Source of the DNA: Cytophagales bacterium UBA2561
Lineage (GTDB): Bacteria > Bacteroidota > Bacteroidia > Cytophagales > Thermoflexibacteraceae
Reading direction: 5' to 3'
Assembly (NCBI GenBank): GCA_002340355.1
Contig: DDLX01000013.1
Span: 62,001 to 126,000 of the forward strand
Length of the DNA stretch: 64,000 bases
The notes under the pieces were generated by a model. The model did no database searches and was not told the DNA's origin. It was given only the letters and a program-made list of their open reading frames with translations. This document shows, piece by piece, positions 9,247-16,787 of the stretch (the stretch's first letter is position 1; every line of letters starts with the position of its first letter). The translations under genes were made by a program, and so were the position numbers.

Positions 9247-9747
9247 TCATAACGGAAATTCTTCTTCTTGAAATGTCCGAGTTCCATCAGCAATGGGAGT
9301 AATAATCGGTAAAATATCCTGATAAAATTTTTGTCCATCAAAATCTGTCCGATGAAATAAATAGTTGGGAATCGAATCTAACATCAATTGGGCAATCATT
9401 CGTAGTGCTTCGTGCTTATTGATTTTTGCAAATTTTTTTCCGTTAATTTTTACCCGTAAATCTAACACCCTTGTTCCATATTGGTCAATTTCAAATACTC
9501 CTTCTGGTCTAAAAATCATCGAAGAATTCGCAATTGCATAAGCATAAAAACAAAATTTATCATATTTATCTGTATAGTCAGAAATATCTAATTTCTCATT
9601 TAATAAATACTTAATAATCTGACCACTAAAAGGATTTTCTATTGGAATAGGTGCATCACTCTCTCCTGAAATAATAAATCCAGAATGAATTTTATCCCAA
9701 TCAGAGATTTCCATACTTCGAATGGGTAACAGCTCTTTTACAATCAT
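9247..9747 (-). CDS. Unknown cytosolic protein, possible immunity partner
   Basis: The 166-residue protein is acidic, lacks a signal peptide or membrane helix, and is not recognised as a known family. Its ATG overlaps the stop codon of the upstream gene in an ATGA arrangement (9744-9747), so the two are translationally coupled. The upstream gene encodes a membrane-anchored protein whose tail resembles a GIY-YIG-type nuclease domain and is now disrupted. Small acidic proteins coupled directly behind toxin-like genes are usually immunity proteins, which is the basis for the suggestion. No specific immunity family can be named. Confidence 0.6.
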   Translation of the reverse strand: MIVKELLPIRSMEISDWDKIHSGFIISGESDAPIPIENPFSGQIIKYLLNEKLDISDYTDKYDKFCFYAYAIANSSMIFRPEGVFEIDQYGTRVLDLRVKINGKKFAKINKHEALRMIAQLMLDSIPNYLFHRTDFDGQKFYQDILPIITPIADGTRTFQEEEFPL

Positions 9748-10313
9748 CGGTCTTGTTTATTTCCAGGTGGACGAATTAAGTCAATATCTCTTTTTTGTGC
9801 TTCTGGTAATTCAGGATAGTGATAAATTTTGACTTTTTCTTCAATTTCACATTCTGGTCGTGTGCCTTCTAACTGAATTTGATACCGAAGATGACATGTA
9901 GTTAAATGCCATTTTCCTTCTTTATAAAATACACCGTTAGGATAACGTCCTTTTTGTCCCCCATTCCCGCAAAACCATAACGCCAGACTTCAATAAATTT
10001 CTCCAGATGGACATTCATGACAAGGAAAATTCCCTGCTCTACGTACTTTCAGGGCATATTGCTGACAAACAGGAAAGTTATTCTCAATCTTGATTTTCAG
10101 GATTTCATAGTTCATCTTGGCAAGACGAGAATCTGAAATTGTTGCCATTGTTAAAGTTATCACTGCCACAATTCCTATAACCGCTTGTTTTTTGAGTGAT
10201 AAAGCCTGTGTTTTCTTAGGTTCAAAAACAGGTAAATCAGATTTCTTTTTCATTAAGTTTTGGCTGTCTTGTTTGATAAACGAAAATAAGAAATTATCTG
10301 GTGAAAAATCCAC
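9744..10313 (-). pseudogene. Disrupted membrane-anchored protein with GIY-YIG-like tail
   Basis: The first frame (10313 to 9990) encodes a basic N-terminus, one transmembrane helix (around AVIGIVAVITLTMATI) and a CQQY...FPCHECPSGEIY region, then hits TGA. The same frame continues after the stop to PPGNKQDR and a stop at 9744. Between them, about 35 nt read better one frame over (EVWRYGFAGMG), which suggests a lost base before the TGA and a gained G in the following G-run. The joined product would carry EIY, YG, GRY, EIEEK and a late GNK, in the order of GIY-YIG/URI nuclease motifs. That fold assignment is inference. The start may be ATG 10313 or ATG 10253. The downstream 166-residue gene overlaps by 4 nt. 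Confidence 0.6.
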
Positions 10314-10328
10314 AGAAAAAATGAAAAA

Positions 10329-10361
10329 AGCCTTGCCAATTTTTCAAACTTTGTCAAAGGT
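10329..10361. repeat. 33-nt degenerate palindrome, copy 3 of the family
   Basis: AGCCTTGCCAATTTTTC with the imperfect complement CTTTGTCAAAGGT. It follows the same length and layout as the palindromes at 9201 and 38248 but has several mismatches in the stem. It overlaps a minus-strand -7 promoter match. Confidence 0.5.
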
Positions 10362-10362
10362 A
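10355..10362 (-). promoter_or_regulatory. Candidate minus-strand promoter -7 box
   Basis: Read on the minus strand this is TACCTTTG, an exact match to the Bacteroidota -7 consensus, 42 nt before the ATG at 10313. No TTTG is seen at the -33 distance. It would drive the disrupted gene and its coupled partner. Confidence 0.4.
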
Positions 10363-10394
10363 TAGGAATATAGAATGATGAAATAAAGTATTGA

Positions 10395-10619
10395 TTATCT
10401 ATTTAACGCAAACCTATATATGGCATTTATCGCTAAGACACAACAAAATGCGATTATGCTGAGGTAGAACCATAGTCTATCTATAACAGCATTACTGTTG
10501 GCTGTACTCAACTCTTCTGGAGTCGCTTGTAATGTAATAAAACTCAATATTGCAGTAAATACTCCTAATACAACAAGGGTAATTGGGGAGGTCATGATTT
10601 TTTCTGATTTATCATTCAT
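10395..10619 (-). CDS. Small two-helix membrane protein
   Basis: The 74-residue product has two clear hydrophobic helices (about residues 12-30 and 48-68), a short polar loop between them and a positively charged end, predicting both termini in the cytoplasm. It is not recognised as a known family. It sits alone in the accessory patch, on the same strand as its neighbours but separated by about 100 bp from the lipoprotein gene upstream. The ATG start and the consistent topology argue for a real gene. Confidence 0.6.
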   Translation of the reverse strand: MNDKSEKIMTSPITLVVLGVFTAILSFITLQATPEELSTANSNAVIDRLWFYLSIIAFCCVLAINAIYRFALNR

Positions 10620-10720
10620 GATATTTAGAGTTTGTTAAAATGATGGAAAAACGATTTTTTTGCTGTGGCTTGCATCCTCACAAGCGATTATTTTTCAAGA
10701 TGTTAGACTTTTAAGTTAGA

Positions 10721-11533
10721 TTATTTTTTTTGAGAAGCTACCGAATTATTTACTTCTTGAAGTTCCAGACAAGCATAACTATTGTTTGGTTTTACTTCCA
10801 AAACTTCTACTAGATATTCAAACGTATCTCCTGATTCAAGATTAACTCCTGCATTTACTCCTATCAAGGGAGTTATTTCCTCCATAATCATATCTTTGGA
10901 ATATAGTTTTTGATTATATTCCAACGTTTTACTAAAGAAGATTTGTCCATCTAATTTACGTATTAACGAAAGTCGATACTTAATGTAGTCAATATCATAT
11001 TTTGTTTTATTATGAATATTTAGTTTGGCTGTCTCAAATGTATTTCGGTTGTATAATTCATATTGCCAGCTCATAGTTGGAAACATAAGTTTTGAAGGAA
11101 GATATGGTTCTCTACACGCCTCAGATATGTTATAGCCTCGTAACTGATAGTCCCCTTTACTTAAGAAAGGCTTAATTTGATTTAAAGAATCTCTTACATA
11201 ACAGAAAGATAAAGATGAAATATCACCATCTTTAAATTTAAAGTATGCTTTAAAACGGTACAAATTACTATCCATTGCAAATATTCCAGCTTTAACTGTA
11301 TCAAACTTTAGAAACTCATAATCTTTCTTATCTTTGAAGGCATTTACAATGTAACCCAATTGCTCAACTGCTTCTACAGGAAGGTCATTGTGAAAATGTG
11401 TTTTTGATTTTATGGAGTCTTGAATAATATCTTTGACTACGATTTTCCCATATTCATAAATATCAGTCCTATCCACTTCTTTCTGACAAGACACCAAACT
11501 GATAAACAATACTGCAAAAAGAAAATTTTTCAT
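10721..11533 (-). CDS. Putative lipoprotein of unknown function
   Basis: Starting at ATG 11533 the product begins MKNFLFAVLFISLVSCQKE, a lipoprotein signal with lipobox LVSC, so the mature protein would be anchored by Cys16. The frame is open upstream to 11587, but the longer start would bury the signal peptide. The mature part, about 255 residues, is mixed beta-rich with a central charged region and no recognised domain. The function is unknown. It diverges from a frameshifted XRE regulator gene, with about 95 bp between the starts. Confidence 0.7.
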   Translation of the reverse strand: MKNFLFAVLFISLVSCQKEVDRTDIYEYGKIVVKDIIQDSIKSKTHFHNDLPVEAVEQLGYIVNAFKDKKDYEFLKFDTVKAGIFAMDSNLYRFKAYFKFKDGDISSLSFCYVRDSLNQIKPFLSKGDYQLRGYNISEACREPYLPSKLMFPTMSWQYELYNRNTFETAKLNIHNKTKYDIDYIKYRLSLIRKLDGQIFFSKTLEYNQKLYSKDMIMEEITPLIGVNAGVNLESGDTFEYLVEVLEVKPNNSYACLELQEVNNSVASQKK

Positions 11534-11574
11534 GGGTGCGTTAGGTTTAGATTTTAACTTCACAAAAAAAGCTA

Positions 11575-11582
11575 TATCTTTG
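11575..11582 (+). promoter_or_regulatory. Candidate promoter -7 box for the XRE regulator
   Basis: TATCTTTG matches TAnnTTTG and lies 47 nt before the ATG at 11629. The -33 region is poor. Confidence 0.35.
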
Positions 11583-11628
11583 ACCATTCACAAGACACTT
11601 TTCCGTAAACTTTTATTCTTTTTTCGCA

Positions 11629-12031
11629 TGAAACTCAAAGTAGGAAATCGACTACTCACCGCAAGGGAAGACCGCAAACTCAGTTAGATATGGCTGATTT
11701 GTTGGGTGTTTCACAACCTGTTTATTCTCGTTTGGAACGCAACGAAACTTCTATTGACCTTGAGCAACTTTTGCAATTTTCCAGAATCCTACAAATTCCT
11801 GTACAAGAGTTTTTACCTGATATTTTATCCGTCAATAGTGAAAATCAAAATACACATAATGGACAAGGAGTAGTTTTGGGAAATGTGTATTTTTATGCAG
11901 ATAAAGATGCAAGCCAAGAATTAGAAATTAAGACCCAAGAATTGAAAGCCTGTCAAGAAAAAATCACCTTATTACAAAAACGCATTTCAGATTTAGAAGA
12001 GCTAAATGCCGTTTTGAAGAAGCAAAAGTAA
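11629..12031 (+). CDS. XRE-family HTH regulator, frameshifted near its 5' end
   Basis: The DNA-binding helices are clear: QLDMADLLGVSQPVYSRLERNE, followed by an LPDILSV linker and a C-terminal coiled coil (about the last 45 residues). The natural start appears to be ATG 11629 (MKLKVGNRLLTAREDRK), but that frame reaches TAG at 11684. One extra A in the AAA run at 11676-11678 would join it to the HTH frame as REDRKTQLDMADLL, the usual family pattern. So there is a single-base deletion, real or a sequencing error. As read, only the part from ATG 11690 (113 residues) is translatable, which would miss helix 1. Confidence 0.7.
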
Positions 12032-12055
12032 TTTATTGATTTTCAATTGTTTTAG

Positions 12056-12817
12056 TTAAATTTTATCGACTTTATGGCTAAAATCCCAAACCAAACCCTC
12101 CAAAAGCGGATGCATAAAAGGTTCGTAAATACTTTGTGTTGTATAATCATAACTTCCTTTTTCAAAAATATATAGTTCCTTTTTGAACGGACACACAACA
12201 ATCCCCAAATTTGTCCCCAAAAACATCCACTTAAAACGCATTTTCCAAATCAATGCTTTTCTTTGATAGCGATTTGAGGCAATTTCAACGGCTACGGTAG
12301 GAGCTTTCTGAGAACCAACAATCCCATCTTTTTTATATGTGTCTTGCTTACTCTCAGGAACTTTATCGTAAGAAATGTATGTAATATCTGCCTTAACCCA
12401 AATAATCTCATCAGGATTATCGGGGTCTGGAATTTTATAATCTGCATCTTCAGTATAAACACCGCCTTTTTTATTTTTCAATGCCCACATCACTAATTGT
12501 GAGAGAATTACAGCAGTAATCGTACTAATAATTAAATCTATCCCAGTCGAGTAAATTAAGTATGGGAAATCAAATTCAAGTCTATCATCATTATTTTCAA
12601 TTTCTAAAAATTCTATTTCTGGATGGTTCAAACTTTGAGGCAATTGAATTTTGAAAAACTCATATTTTTCCAATTCCAAAACTGGAACATGAATTTTTAA
12701 GATGTGATTTTCTGCCAAGTTCAGCTCCAAGTTTGGATTTTTTTGTTGCAAAACCATCAAATCCAAGTCGTAACTTTTTGGAAAACGAAGCTCAAAAAAA
12801 TTTCTCGATAAACGCAT
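12056..12817 (-). CDS. Uma2-like (DUF820) PD-(D/E)XK protein
   Basis: The C-terminal half shows a Uma2-like pattern: VKADITYIS, then APTVAVEIAS, then KMRFKWMFLGTNLGIVVCPFKKELYIFE. This resembles the PD, ExxS and strand-strand elements of the PD-(D/E)XK fold in Uma2 proteins. The N-terminal 90 residues are beta-rich and not part of that fold, and a hydrophobic stretch (around LIISTITAVILSQLVMWAL) lies between. The frame is open from a GTG at 12877, overlapping the upstream glycosyltransferase by 7 nt. ATG 12817 gives a cleaner N-terminus. The biological role of Uma2 proteins is unsettled. Family membership is moderately supported. Confidence 0.6.
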   Translation of the reverse strand: MRLSRNFFELRFPKSYDLDLMVLQQKNPNLELNLAENHILKIHVPVLELEKYEFFKIQLPQSLNHPEIEFLEIENNDDRLEFDFPYLIYSTGIDLIISTITAVILSQLVMWALKNKKGGVYTEDADYKIPDPDNPDEIIWVKADITYISYDKVPESKQDTYKKDGIVGSQKAPTVAVEIASNRYQRKALIWKMRFKWMFLGTNLGIVVCPFKKELYIFEKGSYDYTTQSIYEPFMHPLLEGLVWDFSHKVDKI

Positions 12818-12870
12818 GATAATCAATAAGTTTAGTCTTTCAAGATTATGAAAAATATTCGAACAATCCT

Positions 12871-13944
12871 TTAACACTGAAATAAATTTAAAAAATTACT
12901 TTGATTGGAAATAACCGAATATTTTTCAACAACTTTTTGACGGGCCTTTTGACCAATTTCAGCTCGTAATTCCTGATCTTCAAGTAATTGAATGAGATTT
13001 TTTTGCCATTCATCAGCATTTTTGCACAAAAAACCCGTTTTTCCATCTTCAATAATTTTGGTATTGACTCCCACAGGCGAAACTACGGAAGGAATCCCTA
13101 ATGCCATATATTGCAGGGCTTTAAATCCGCATTTTCCTTTTGCCCAACGGTCATCTGTCAAGGGCATAATACCGATATGAAAATTTAATAAATCTTCAAT
13201 CTCAGTATCCTTATTCCACTTCTTAAATTTGATATAACTTCGTTGAAAATCAGGAGGTTGATTGCTAATTATCATCAATTGGAAAGAAATTGTTTTTGAA
13301 ACACTGTCCAAAATAGGAAGAATTTGAGGGATGTATTTCAAGGTGGAATGTGTACCTGTCCAGCCAATTACAATTTTATGTAGATTTTCAGCCTGATTTT
13401 TTAGTTGATTATGGTGATTTTCCGTATCAATCGTAGTAGGATTCAAAATTACATTCGAATTATACTGTTGAGCAAAATTACTCAAAAAGACATTTCCACA
13501 ACTAACTTTATAGGCTTTTTGGCAAATATATGCCGTTTTTTGATGCCATTTAAGCCATGCGACCCAGCGATTTTGTGCCGAAGTATTGGGTAACCAAATG
13601 GCATCATCAAAATCAAAAATAACTTTTTTTCGAAAAATTTGGGTGATACAAAACTCAACAAATGGAAGTCCCAAGGGTGTTGCCTCCCGATGAATAAAAA
13701 CAAAATCATAGCGATAAACTCGACCTAAAACCCAAAGTCTACGCAAAAATCCTTTTAAAATCCCCCAAAATTTACCTCCAAAATTTCCTCTTTGATACAA
13801 AATTTGCCATGTATTTTTGTCTATAAAAGATTGAAAATCAAATGAATAATTTTGACTTTCTAAAAAACTCAGATATTGTTCAAATCGGAAACGTTGTGAA
13901 GGAGCTTCTCCTTTTGGATAAGGCACTAAAAACAAAATTTTCAT
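12871..13944 (-). CDS. Glycosyltransferase, GT4-like
   Basis: The 357-residue protein begins MKILFLVPYPKGEAPSQRFRFEQY, the typical N-terminal strand of GT-B enzymes. The C-terminal domain has VIGWTGTHSTLKYI, LNFHIGIMPLTDDRWAKGKCGFKALQYMALGIPSVVSPVG and an EDGKTGFLC segment, which together form the nucleotide-sugar site of family 4 glycosyltransferases, including the conserved E/K-rich region before ALGIP. It should transfer a sugar from an activated donor to a glycolipid or polysaccharide precursor. The acceptor is unknown. It lies 15 nt downstream of the M28 peptidase gene on the same strand and slightly overlaps the Uma2-like frame. Confidence 0.88.
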   Translation of the reverse strand: MKILFLVPYPKGEAPSQRFRFEQYLSFLESQNYSFDFQSFIDKNTWQILYQRGNFGGKFWGILKGFLRRLWVLGRVYRYDFVFIHREATPLGLPFVEFCITQIFRKKVIFDFDDAIWLPNTSAQNRWVAWLKWHQKTAYICQKAYKVSCGNVFLSNFAQQYNSNVILNPTTIDTENHHNQLKNQAENLHKIVIGWTGTHSTLKYIPQILPILDSVSKTISFQLMIISNQPPDFQRSYIKFKKWNKDTEIEDLLNFHIGIMPLTDDRWAKGKCGFKALQYMALGIPSVVSPVGVNTKIIEDGKTGFLCKNADEWQKNLIQLLEDQELRAEIGQKARQKVVEKYSVISNQSNFLNLFQC

Positions 13945-13959
13945 AGAAATCAGGAGAAC

Positions 13960-14997
13960 TTAGGATGCTTTATCAGGTTTTTCATTGTAAATAACCTGCA
14001 AAACCGTTTGTCCAACTGCCTTGAGTGTTGCCTTGTCAATCACCTCCATATTGTCGTTATGGGTGTGCCAATAACTCCCAAAATAACTTGTAGAATTAGG
14101 GTCGTGCTGAATAATATCAATCATTGGGATCCTAGCCAGACGATTGACATAAAAGTGGTCATCGGTAATTGCTCCTGCACTTTGCTCTACAAAAAAGTTT
14201 TCATAACCCAGCTTACTACCTGTTTTCCATACTTTTGTAACTACATTTGGTGCATACTCCAATGAAATTCCTTCCTTATAAAATTTGGCATTTTTTGCCC
14301 CCACCATGTCCAATAAAATGCCATATTTTGGAGAATAATTAGGCTGATGTAAGTTTTTTGCCCAATGTTGTGCGCCTAAACACCACGTGTCAGGCTGATA
14401 ATCCATACCTTCGGGTTGCCCATAATCTTCACTATCAAACAAAATAATATCCACACCCACAGGAGCAGTAGAATCACTTTGCAGAATTCGCATAATTTCT
14501 AACAGAACACCCACACCACTTGCGCCATCATTTGCCCCATCAATAGGATGATCTTGATTATCAGTGTCTTGGTCAGCAAATGGACGACTATCCCAATGTG
14601 CGCCTAACAAGATTCGTTCTTTTTGGGAAGGATTAAATTGAGCAATAATATTCTTAGATTCGAGTTTTGTACCACTGAATGCCGTAGCTATAAAATCTTG
14701 TTCAATGACCGTTGCTCCCATATCCTTGAGGACTTGTACAAGATAGTTGCCACAGGCTTTATGAGCAGAAGTATTTGGGACACGGGGACCAAATTCAACT
14801 TGTTTTTGAATGAAAAAATATGCCGAATCTCCATTAAACTGAGGGGCTGGTTGTAAAGTAAATTCTTGATTTTCTGGGTTTTGATTTCGTATTTCATCAA
14901 GTCCTTCTACTTTTCCCGTTTGGGTAGTTTTATCACACGAAACAAACCCTAAAATCAAAAGGAGAGCGACCCCGTGTATCGCCAATAATTTTTTCAT
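13960..14997 (-). CDS. M28-family zinc lipoprotein, probable glutaminyl-peptide cyclotransferase
   Basis: A lipobox (LGFVSC, Cys21) predicts an anchored lipoprotein. The rest is an M28 zinc-hydrolase fold: HWDSRPFAD at 134-142, ANDGASGVGVLLE with likely zinc ligand Asp157, DSEDYG with Glu190, and THND with His313. The layout (single-zinc spacing, the HWDSRPFAD segment, the length near 345) matches the bacterial type II glutaminyl cyclase group, known from Porphyromonas gingivalis, rather than aminopeptidases. Glutaminyl cyclase would convert N-terminal Gln of exported proteins to pyroglutamate. An aminopeptidase remains possible. Confidence 0.8.
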   Translation of the reverse strand: MKKLLAIHGVALLLILGFVSCDKTTQTGKVEGLDEIRNQNPENQEFTLQPAPQFNGDSAYFFIQKQVEFGPRVPNTSAHKACGNYLVQVLKDMGATVIEQDFIATAFSGTKLESKNIIAQFNPSQKERILLGAHWDSRPFADQDTDNQDHPIDGANDGASGVGVLLEIMRILQSDSTAPVGVDIILFDSEDYGQPEGMDYQPDTWCLGAQHWAKNLHQPNYSPKYGILLDMVGAKNAKFYKEGISLEYAPNVVTKVWKTGSKLGYENFFVEQSAGAITDDHFYVNRLARIPMIDIIQHDPNSTSYFGSYWHTHNDNMEVIDKATLKAVGQTVLQVIYNEKPDKAS

Positions 14998-15041
14998 AAT
15001 ATGTAGGAATATTACTTCTGAGACAATGGTTTAATTTTTTT

Positions 15042-15049
15042 CAAAAGTA
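15042..15049 (-). promoter_or_regulatory. Candidate promoter -7 box for the M28 gene
   Basis: On the minus strand the sequence is TACTTTTG, fitting TAnnTTTG, 44 nt before the start at 14997. The -33 element is not evident. Confidence 0.35.
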
Positions 15050-15069
15050 CAAAAATTTATGTCCCCAAT

Positions 15070-15486
15070 TTATTCACCGTAATATTCCACCGCATTTTTT
15101 GGTGTTTCGACCAAGCGCAAACAATGTAATTGACCTTCAGAAACTTCCTGAATAGCAGGTGCAAGTATTTTCCAAAATTCCATAACTAAGATCTCACAAC
15201 TTGCCATTTTACCCTTCATAAAATCCACATCCAAGTTAAGATTTCGATGGTCAACCTTTTGAATGATTTCTTCTTCGATCATCCGTCCCAATAATTTTAG
15301 ATCAATAACAAATCCTGTTTCGGGGTCAGGTTTTCCTTTGACAATAACAGTAAGTTCAAAATTATGACCATGCCAGTTGGCATTGGCACAGGCTCCAAAA
15401 ACGGCTTTATTGCGTTCTTCTGACCAATTGGGATTATACAATTTGTGGGCAGCATTGAAATGCGCCTTTCGACAAATATAAACCAT
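15070..15486 (-). CDS. queD: 6-carboxytetrahydropterin synthase
   Basis: QueD/PTPS-family enzyme of 138 residues. It makes 6-carboxy-5,6,7,8-tetrahydropterin from dihydroneopterin triphosphate in the queuosine pathway. Zinc-binding histidines appear in HFNAAHKL (residue 15) and WHGHNFEL (residues 39 and 41), with a Cys in FGACANANWHGHN at the catalytic position. The acid VDHRNLNLD segment and a late glutamate (LRLVETPKN) complete the T-fold signature. Other queuosine genes are not in the window, so a tetrahydrobiopterin-type role cannot be fully excluded. Confidence 0.92.
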   Translation of the reverse strand: MVYICRKAHFNAAHKLYNPNWSEERNKAVFGACANANWHGHNFELTVIVKGKPDPETGFVIDLKLLGRMIEEEIIQKVDHRNLNLDVDFMKGKMASCEILVMEFWKILAPAIQEVSEGQLHCLRLVETPKNAVEYYGE

Positions 15487-15561
15487 AATAAATAGAGTAG
15501 ATTTTCTTTGTAAATGGAATCAATAGTGATAAATTTGGAAGTCGTTCGATTTTTCGGAGCG

Positions 15562-15569
15562 CAAAGATA
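15562..15569 (-). promoter_or_regulatory. Candidate promoter -7 box for queD
   Basis: Minus-strand TATCTTTG matches TAnnTTTG, 76 nt upstream of the queD start. No convincing -33 element. Confidence 0.3.
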
Positions 15570-15666
15570 CGAAGGAAAGTGAAATTTTTTTTCGTTTTTA
15601 CTTCTTTGATTCTCAGAAAATTATCTTACTTGCTTAAATTTTTTTGGAAAATAATTGATTGAAAGG

Positions 15667-15697
15667 TTTGGAAATTCAAAAATCCCTCGTACCTTTG
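15667..15697 (+). promoter_or_regulatory. Promoter of tRNA-Val
   Basis: TTTG (15667-15670), a 19-bp spacer and TACCTTTG (15690-15697) form a near-perfect Bacteroidota promoter. The predicted start of transcription is about 35 nt upstream of the mature tRNA. This is the clearest promoter in the window. Confidence 0.85.
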
Positions 15698-15739
15698 CAA
15701 CGCAAAAAAGGAAAAAACCTTCACAAAATAACAAAAAAT

Positions 15740-15814
15740 GGGGTTTTAGCTCAGTTGGTTCAGAGCACCTGCCTTACAAGCAGGGGGTCACTGGTTCGAA
15801 TCCAGTAAGCCCCA
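15740..15814 (+). tRNA. tRNA-Val (anticodon TAC)
   Basis: Acceptor stem GGGGTTT pairs with AAGCCCC, the D arm reads AGCTCAGTTGGTTCAGAGC, the anticodon stem CCTGC/GCAGG encloses CTTACAA with anticodon TAC at loop positions 34-36, and the T arm carries GGTTCGAATCC. The discriminator base is A at 15814 and the CCA end is not encoded. It has its own promoter and terminator. Confidence 0.97.
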
Positions 15815-15822
15815 CGATTAAT

Positions 15823-15862
15823 AAAAAACGACCTACAAAAAAAATTTTGTAGGTCGTTTTTT
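15823..15862 (+). terminator. Terminator after tRNA-Val
   Basis: ACGACCTACAAAA and TTTTGTAGGTCGT make a 13-bp stem around AAAA, flanked by A-run and T-run, so it can work in both directions. Confidence 0.93.
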
Positions 15863-16019
15863 ATGTTGTATATAAATTACATACTTATATTGAGTTGCTT
15901 ATTATTTTATTTTTCTTCCTCGTAAAAAAAAATTTTACATTAACCACATTTTTTGATTGCTTGTTTCTTCAATATGCTTAGTTAGCCCTGCTAAAAAAGA
16001 GTATAAGAAAATACACTAA

Positions 16020-16175
16020 TTTAATTTTGGATTCAAAAAAATATTTACTTCGGAAGAAAACAAGGACATTTTATGGGATTTCTTGAATATGCTTTTAGCG
16101 GATAAACAATGGATTGCCAATAAGTTACGTTTTATTTATTTGGAGATGCCCAATTTGCGGAAACAAAAACTATAA
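16020..16175 (+). pseudogene. Remnant of a PD-(D/E)XK (Rpn-type) transposase/nuclease
   Basis: One frame reads FGFKKIFTSEENKDILWDFLNML, the N-terminal signature of the PDDEXK_2/Rpn family, then jumps directly into RFIYLEMPNLRKQKL, which in intact proteins lies roughly a hundred residues further on. The internal part is missing, no start codon precedes it, and a stop follows. This is a decayed fragment of a mobile-type gene lying about 200 bp after tRNA-Val. Confidence 0.65.
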
Positions 16176-16292
16176 ACAAGCCTTTATCTTTTATGACCCT
16201 TCTTTTTCGAGTAGTTAAAAAATAGTAGGATAGAGTACTTTTTACCAATCCACCCTTATACAAAAATAGCACTTTCTTATAAATGACAAATT

Positions 16293-16502
16293 TTATACGG
16301 GAATTTCAGTTGTGTAAAATTCTGGAATCCCTTGAGTGTGAGGTGAATTAACAATCTCGGTTTCTTCTGGTGAAGTCCTTTCCACAAACCTTATGGCATC
16401 CTTATCAGGCAAACAAACCAATTTTCGACCTTTCAAAATATCAAATCGTTCACTGATAAAATTTTGCGCTCCAGAAGTTGCTAAAAATAAATGTTTTCCT
16501 TT
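16293..16502 (-). pseudogene. Fragment resembling a DUF6371/toprim-like mobile-element protein
   Basis: An open frame without a start reads FLATSGAQNFISERFDILKGRKLVCLPDKDA, then a polar tail ending in a stop. The pattern 'LATSG... LKGRK.V..PD.DA' resembles the toprim-like part of DUF6371 proteins, which are common in Bacteroidota mobile elements. The match is short, so the family call is tentative. Both ends are decayed. Confidence 0.4.
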
Positions 16503-16728
16503 TTAGTAATTTTTAATTAAATGAACATTGAATAAACATCCTCCATACTGATTTGAAAAACCTTTAATTTACTCATTACCAGAAAATTGTTTTTGTAATT
16601 CCTTACCAAATGAATGCAGGTTTGAGTTTTTATCCCGTTTCAGAGTTTCGGGATTGTTAGGCTCTAAAATTAGGATATTTATTTTGATTTTAAGATATCT
16701 TGCAAGAGTATAACTTATGGAAACTATA

Positions 16729-16765
16729 AAAAAATCCTCCAAATAAAACTACTTGGAGGATTTTT
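16729..16765. terminator. Terminator after fbaA (bidirectional)
   Basis: AAAAATCCTCCAA pairs with TTGGAGGATTTTT around a 10-nt loop. It lies 22 nt beyond the fbaA stop on the minus strand and has A/T runs on both sides. Confidence 0.88.
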
Positions 16766-16787
16766 CTGAATTCTCAAAAAATAGAAA

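Noticed and set aside
15655..15852. A 65-codon plus-strand frame running over the tRNA-Val promoter, gene and terminator
   Set aside because: It is fully explained by the tRNA and its signals.
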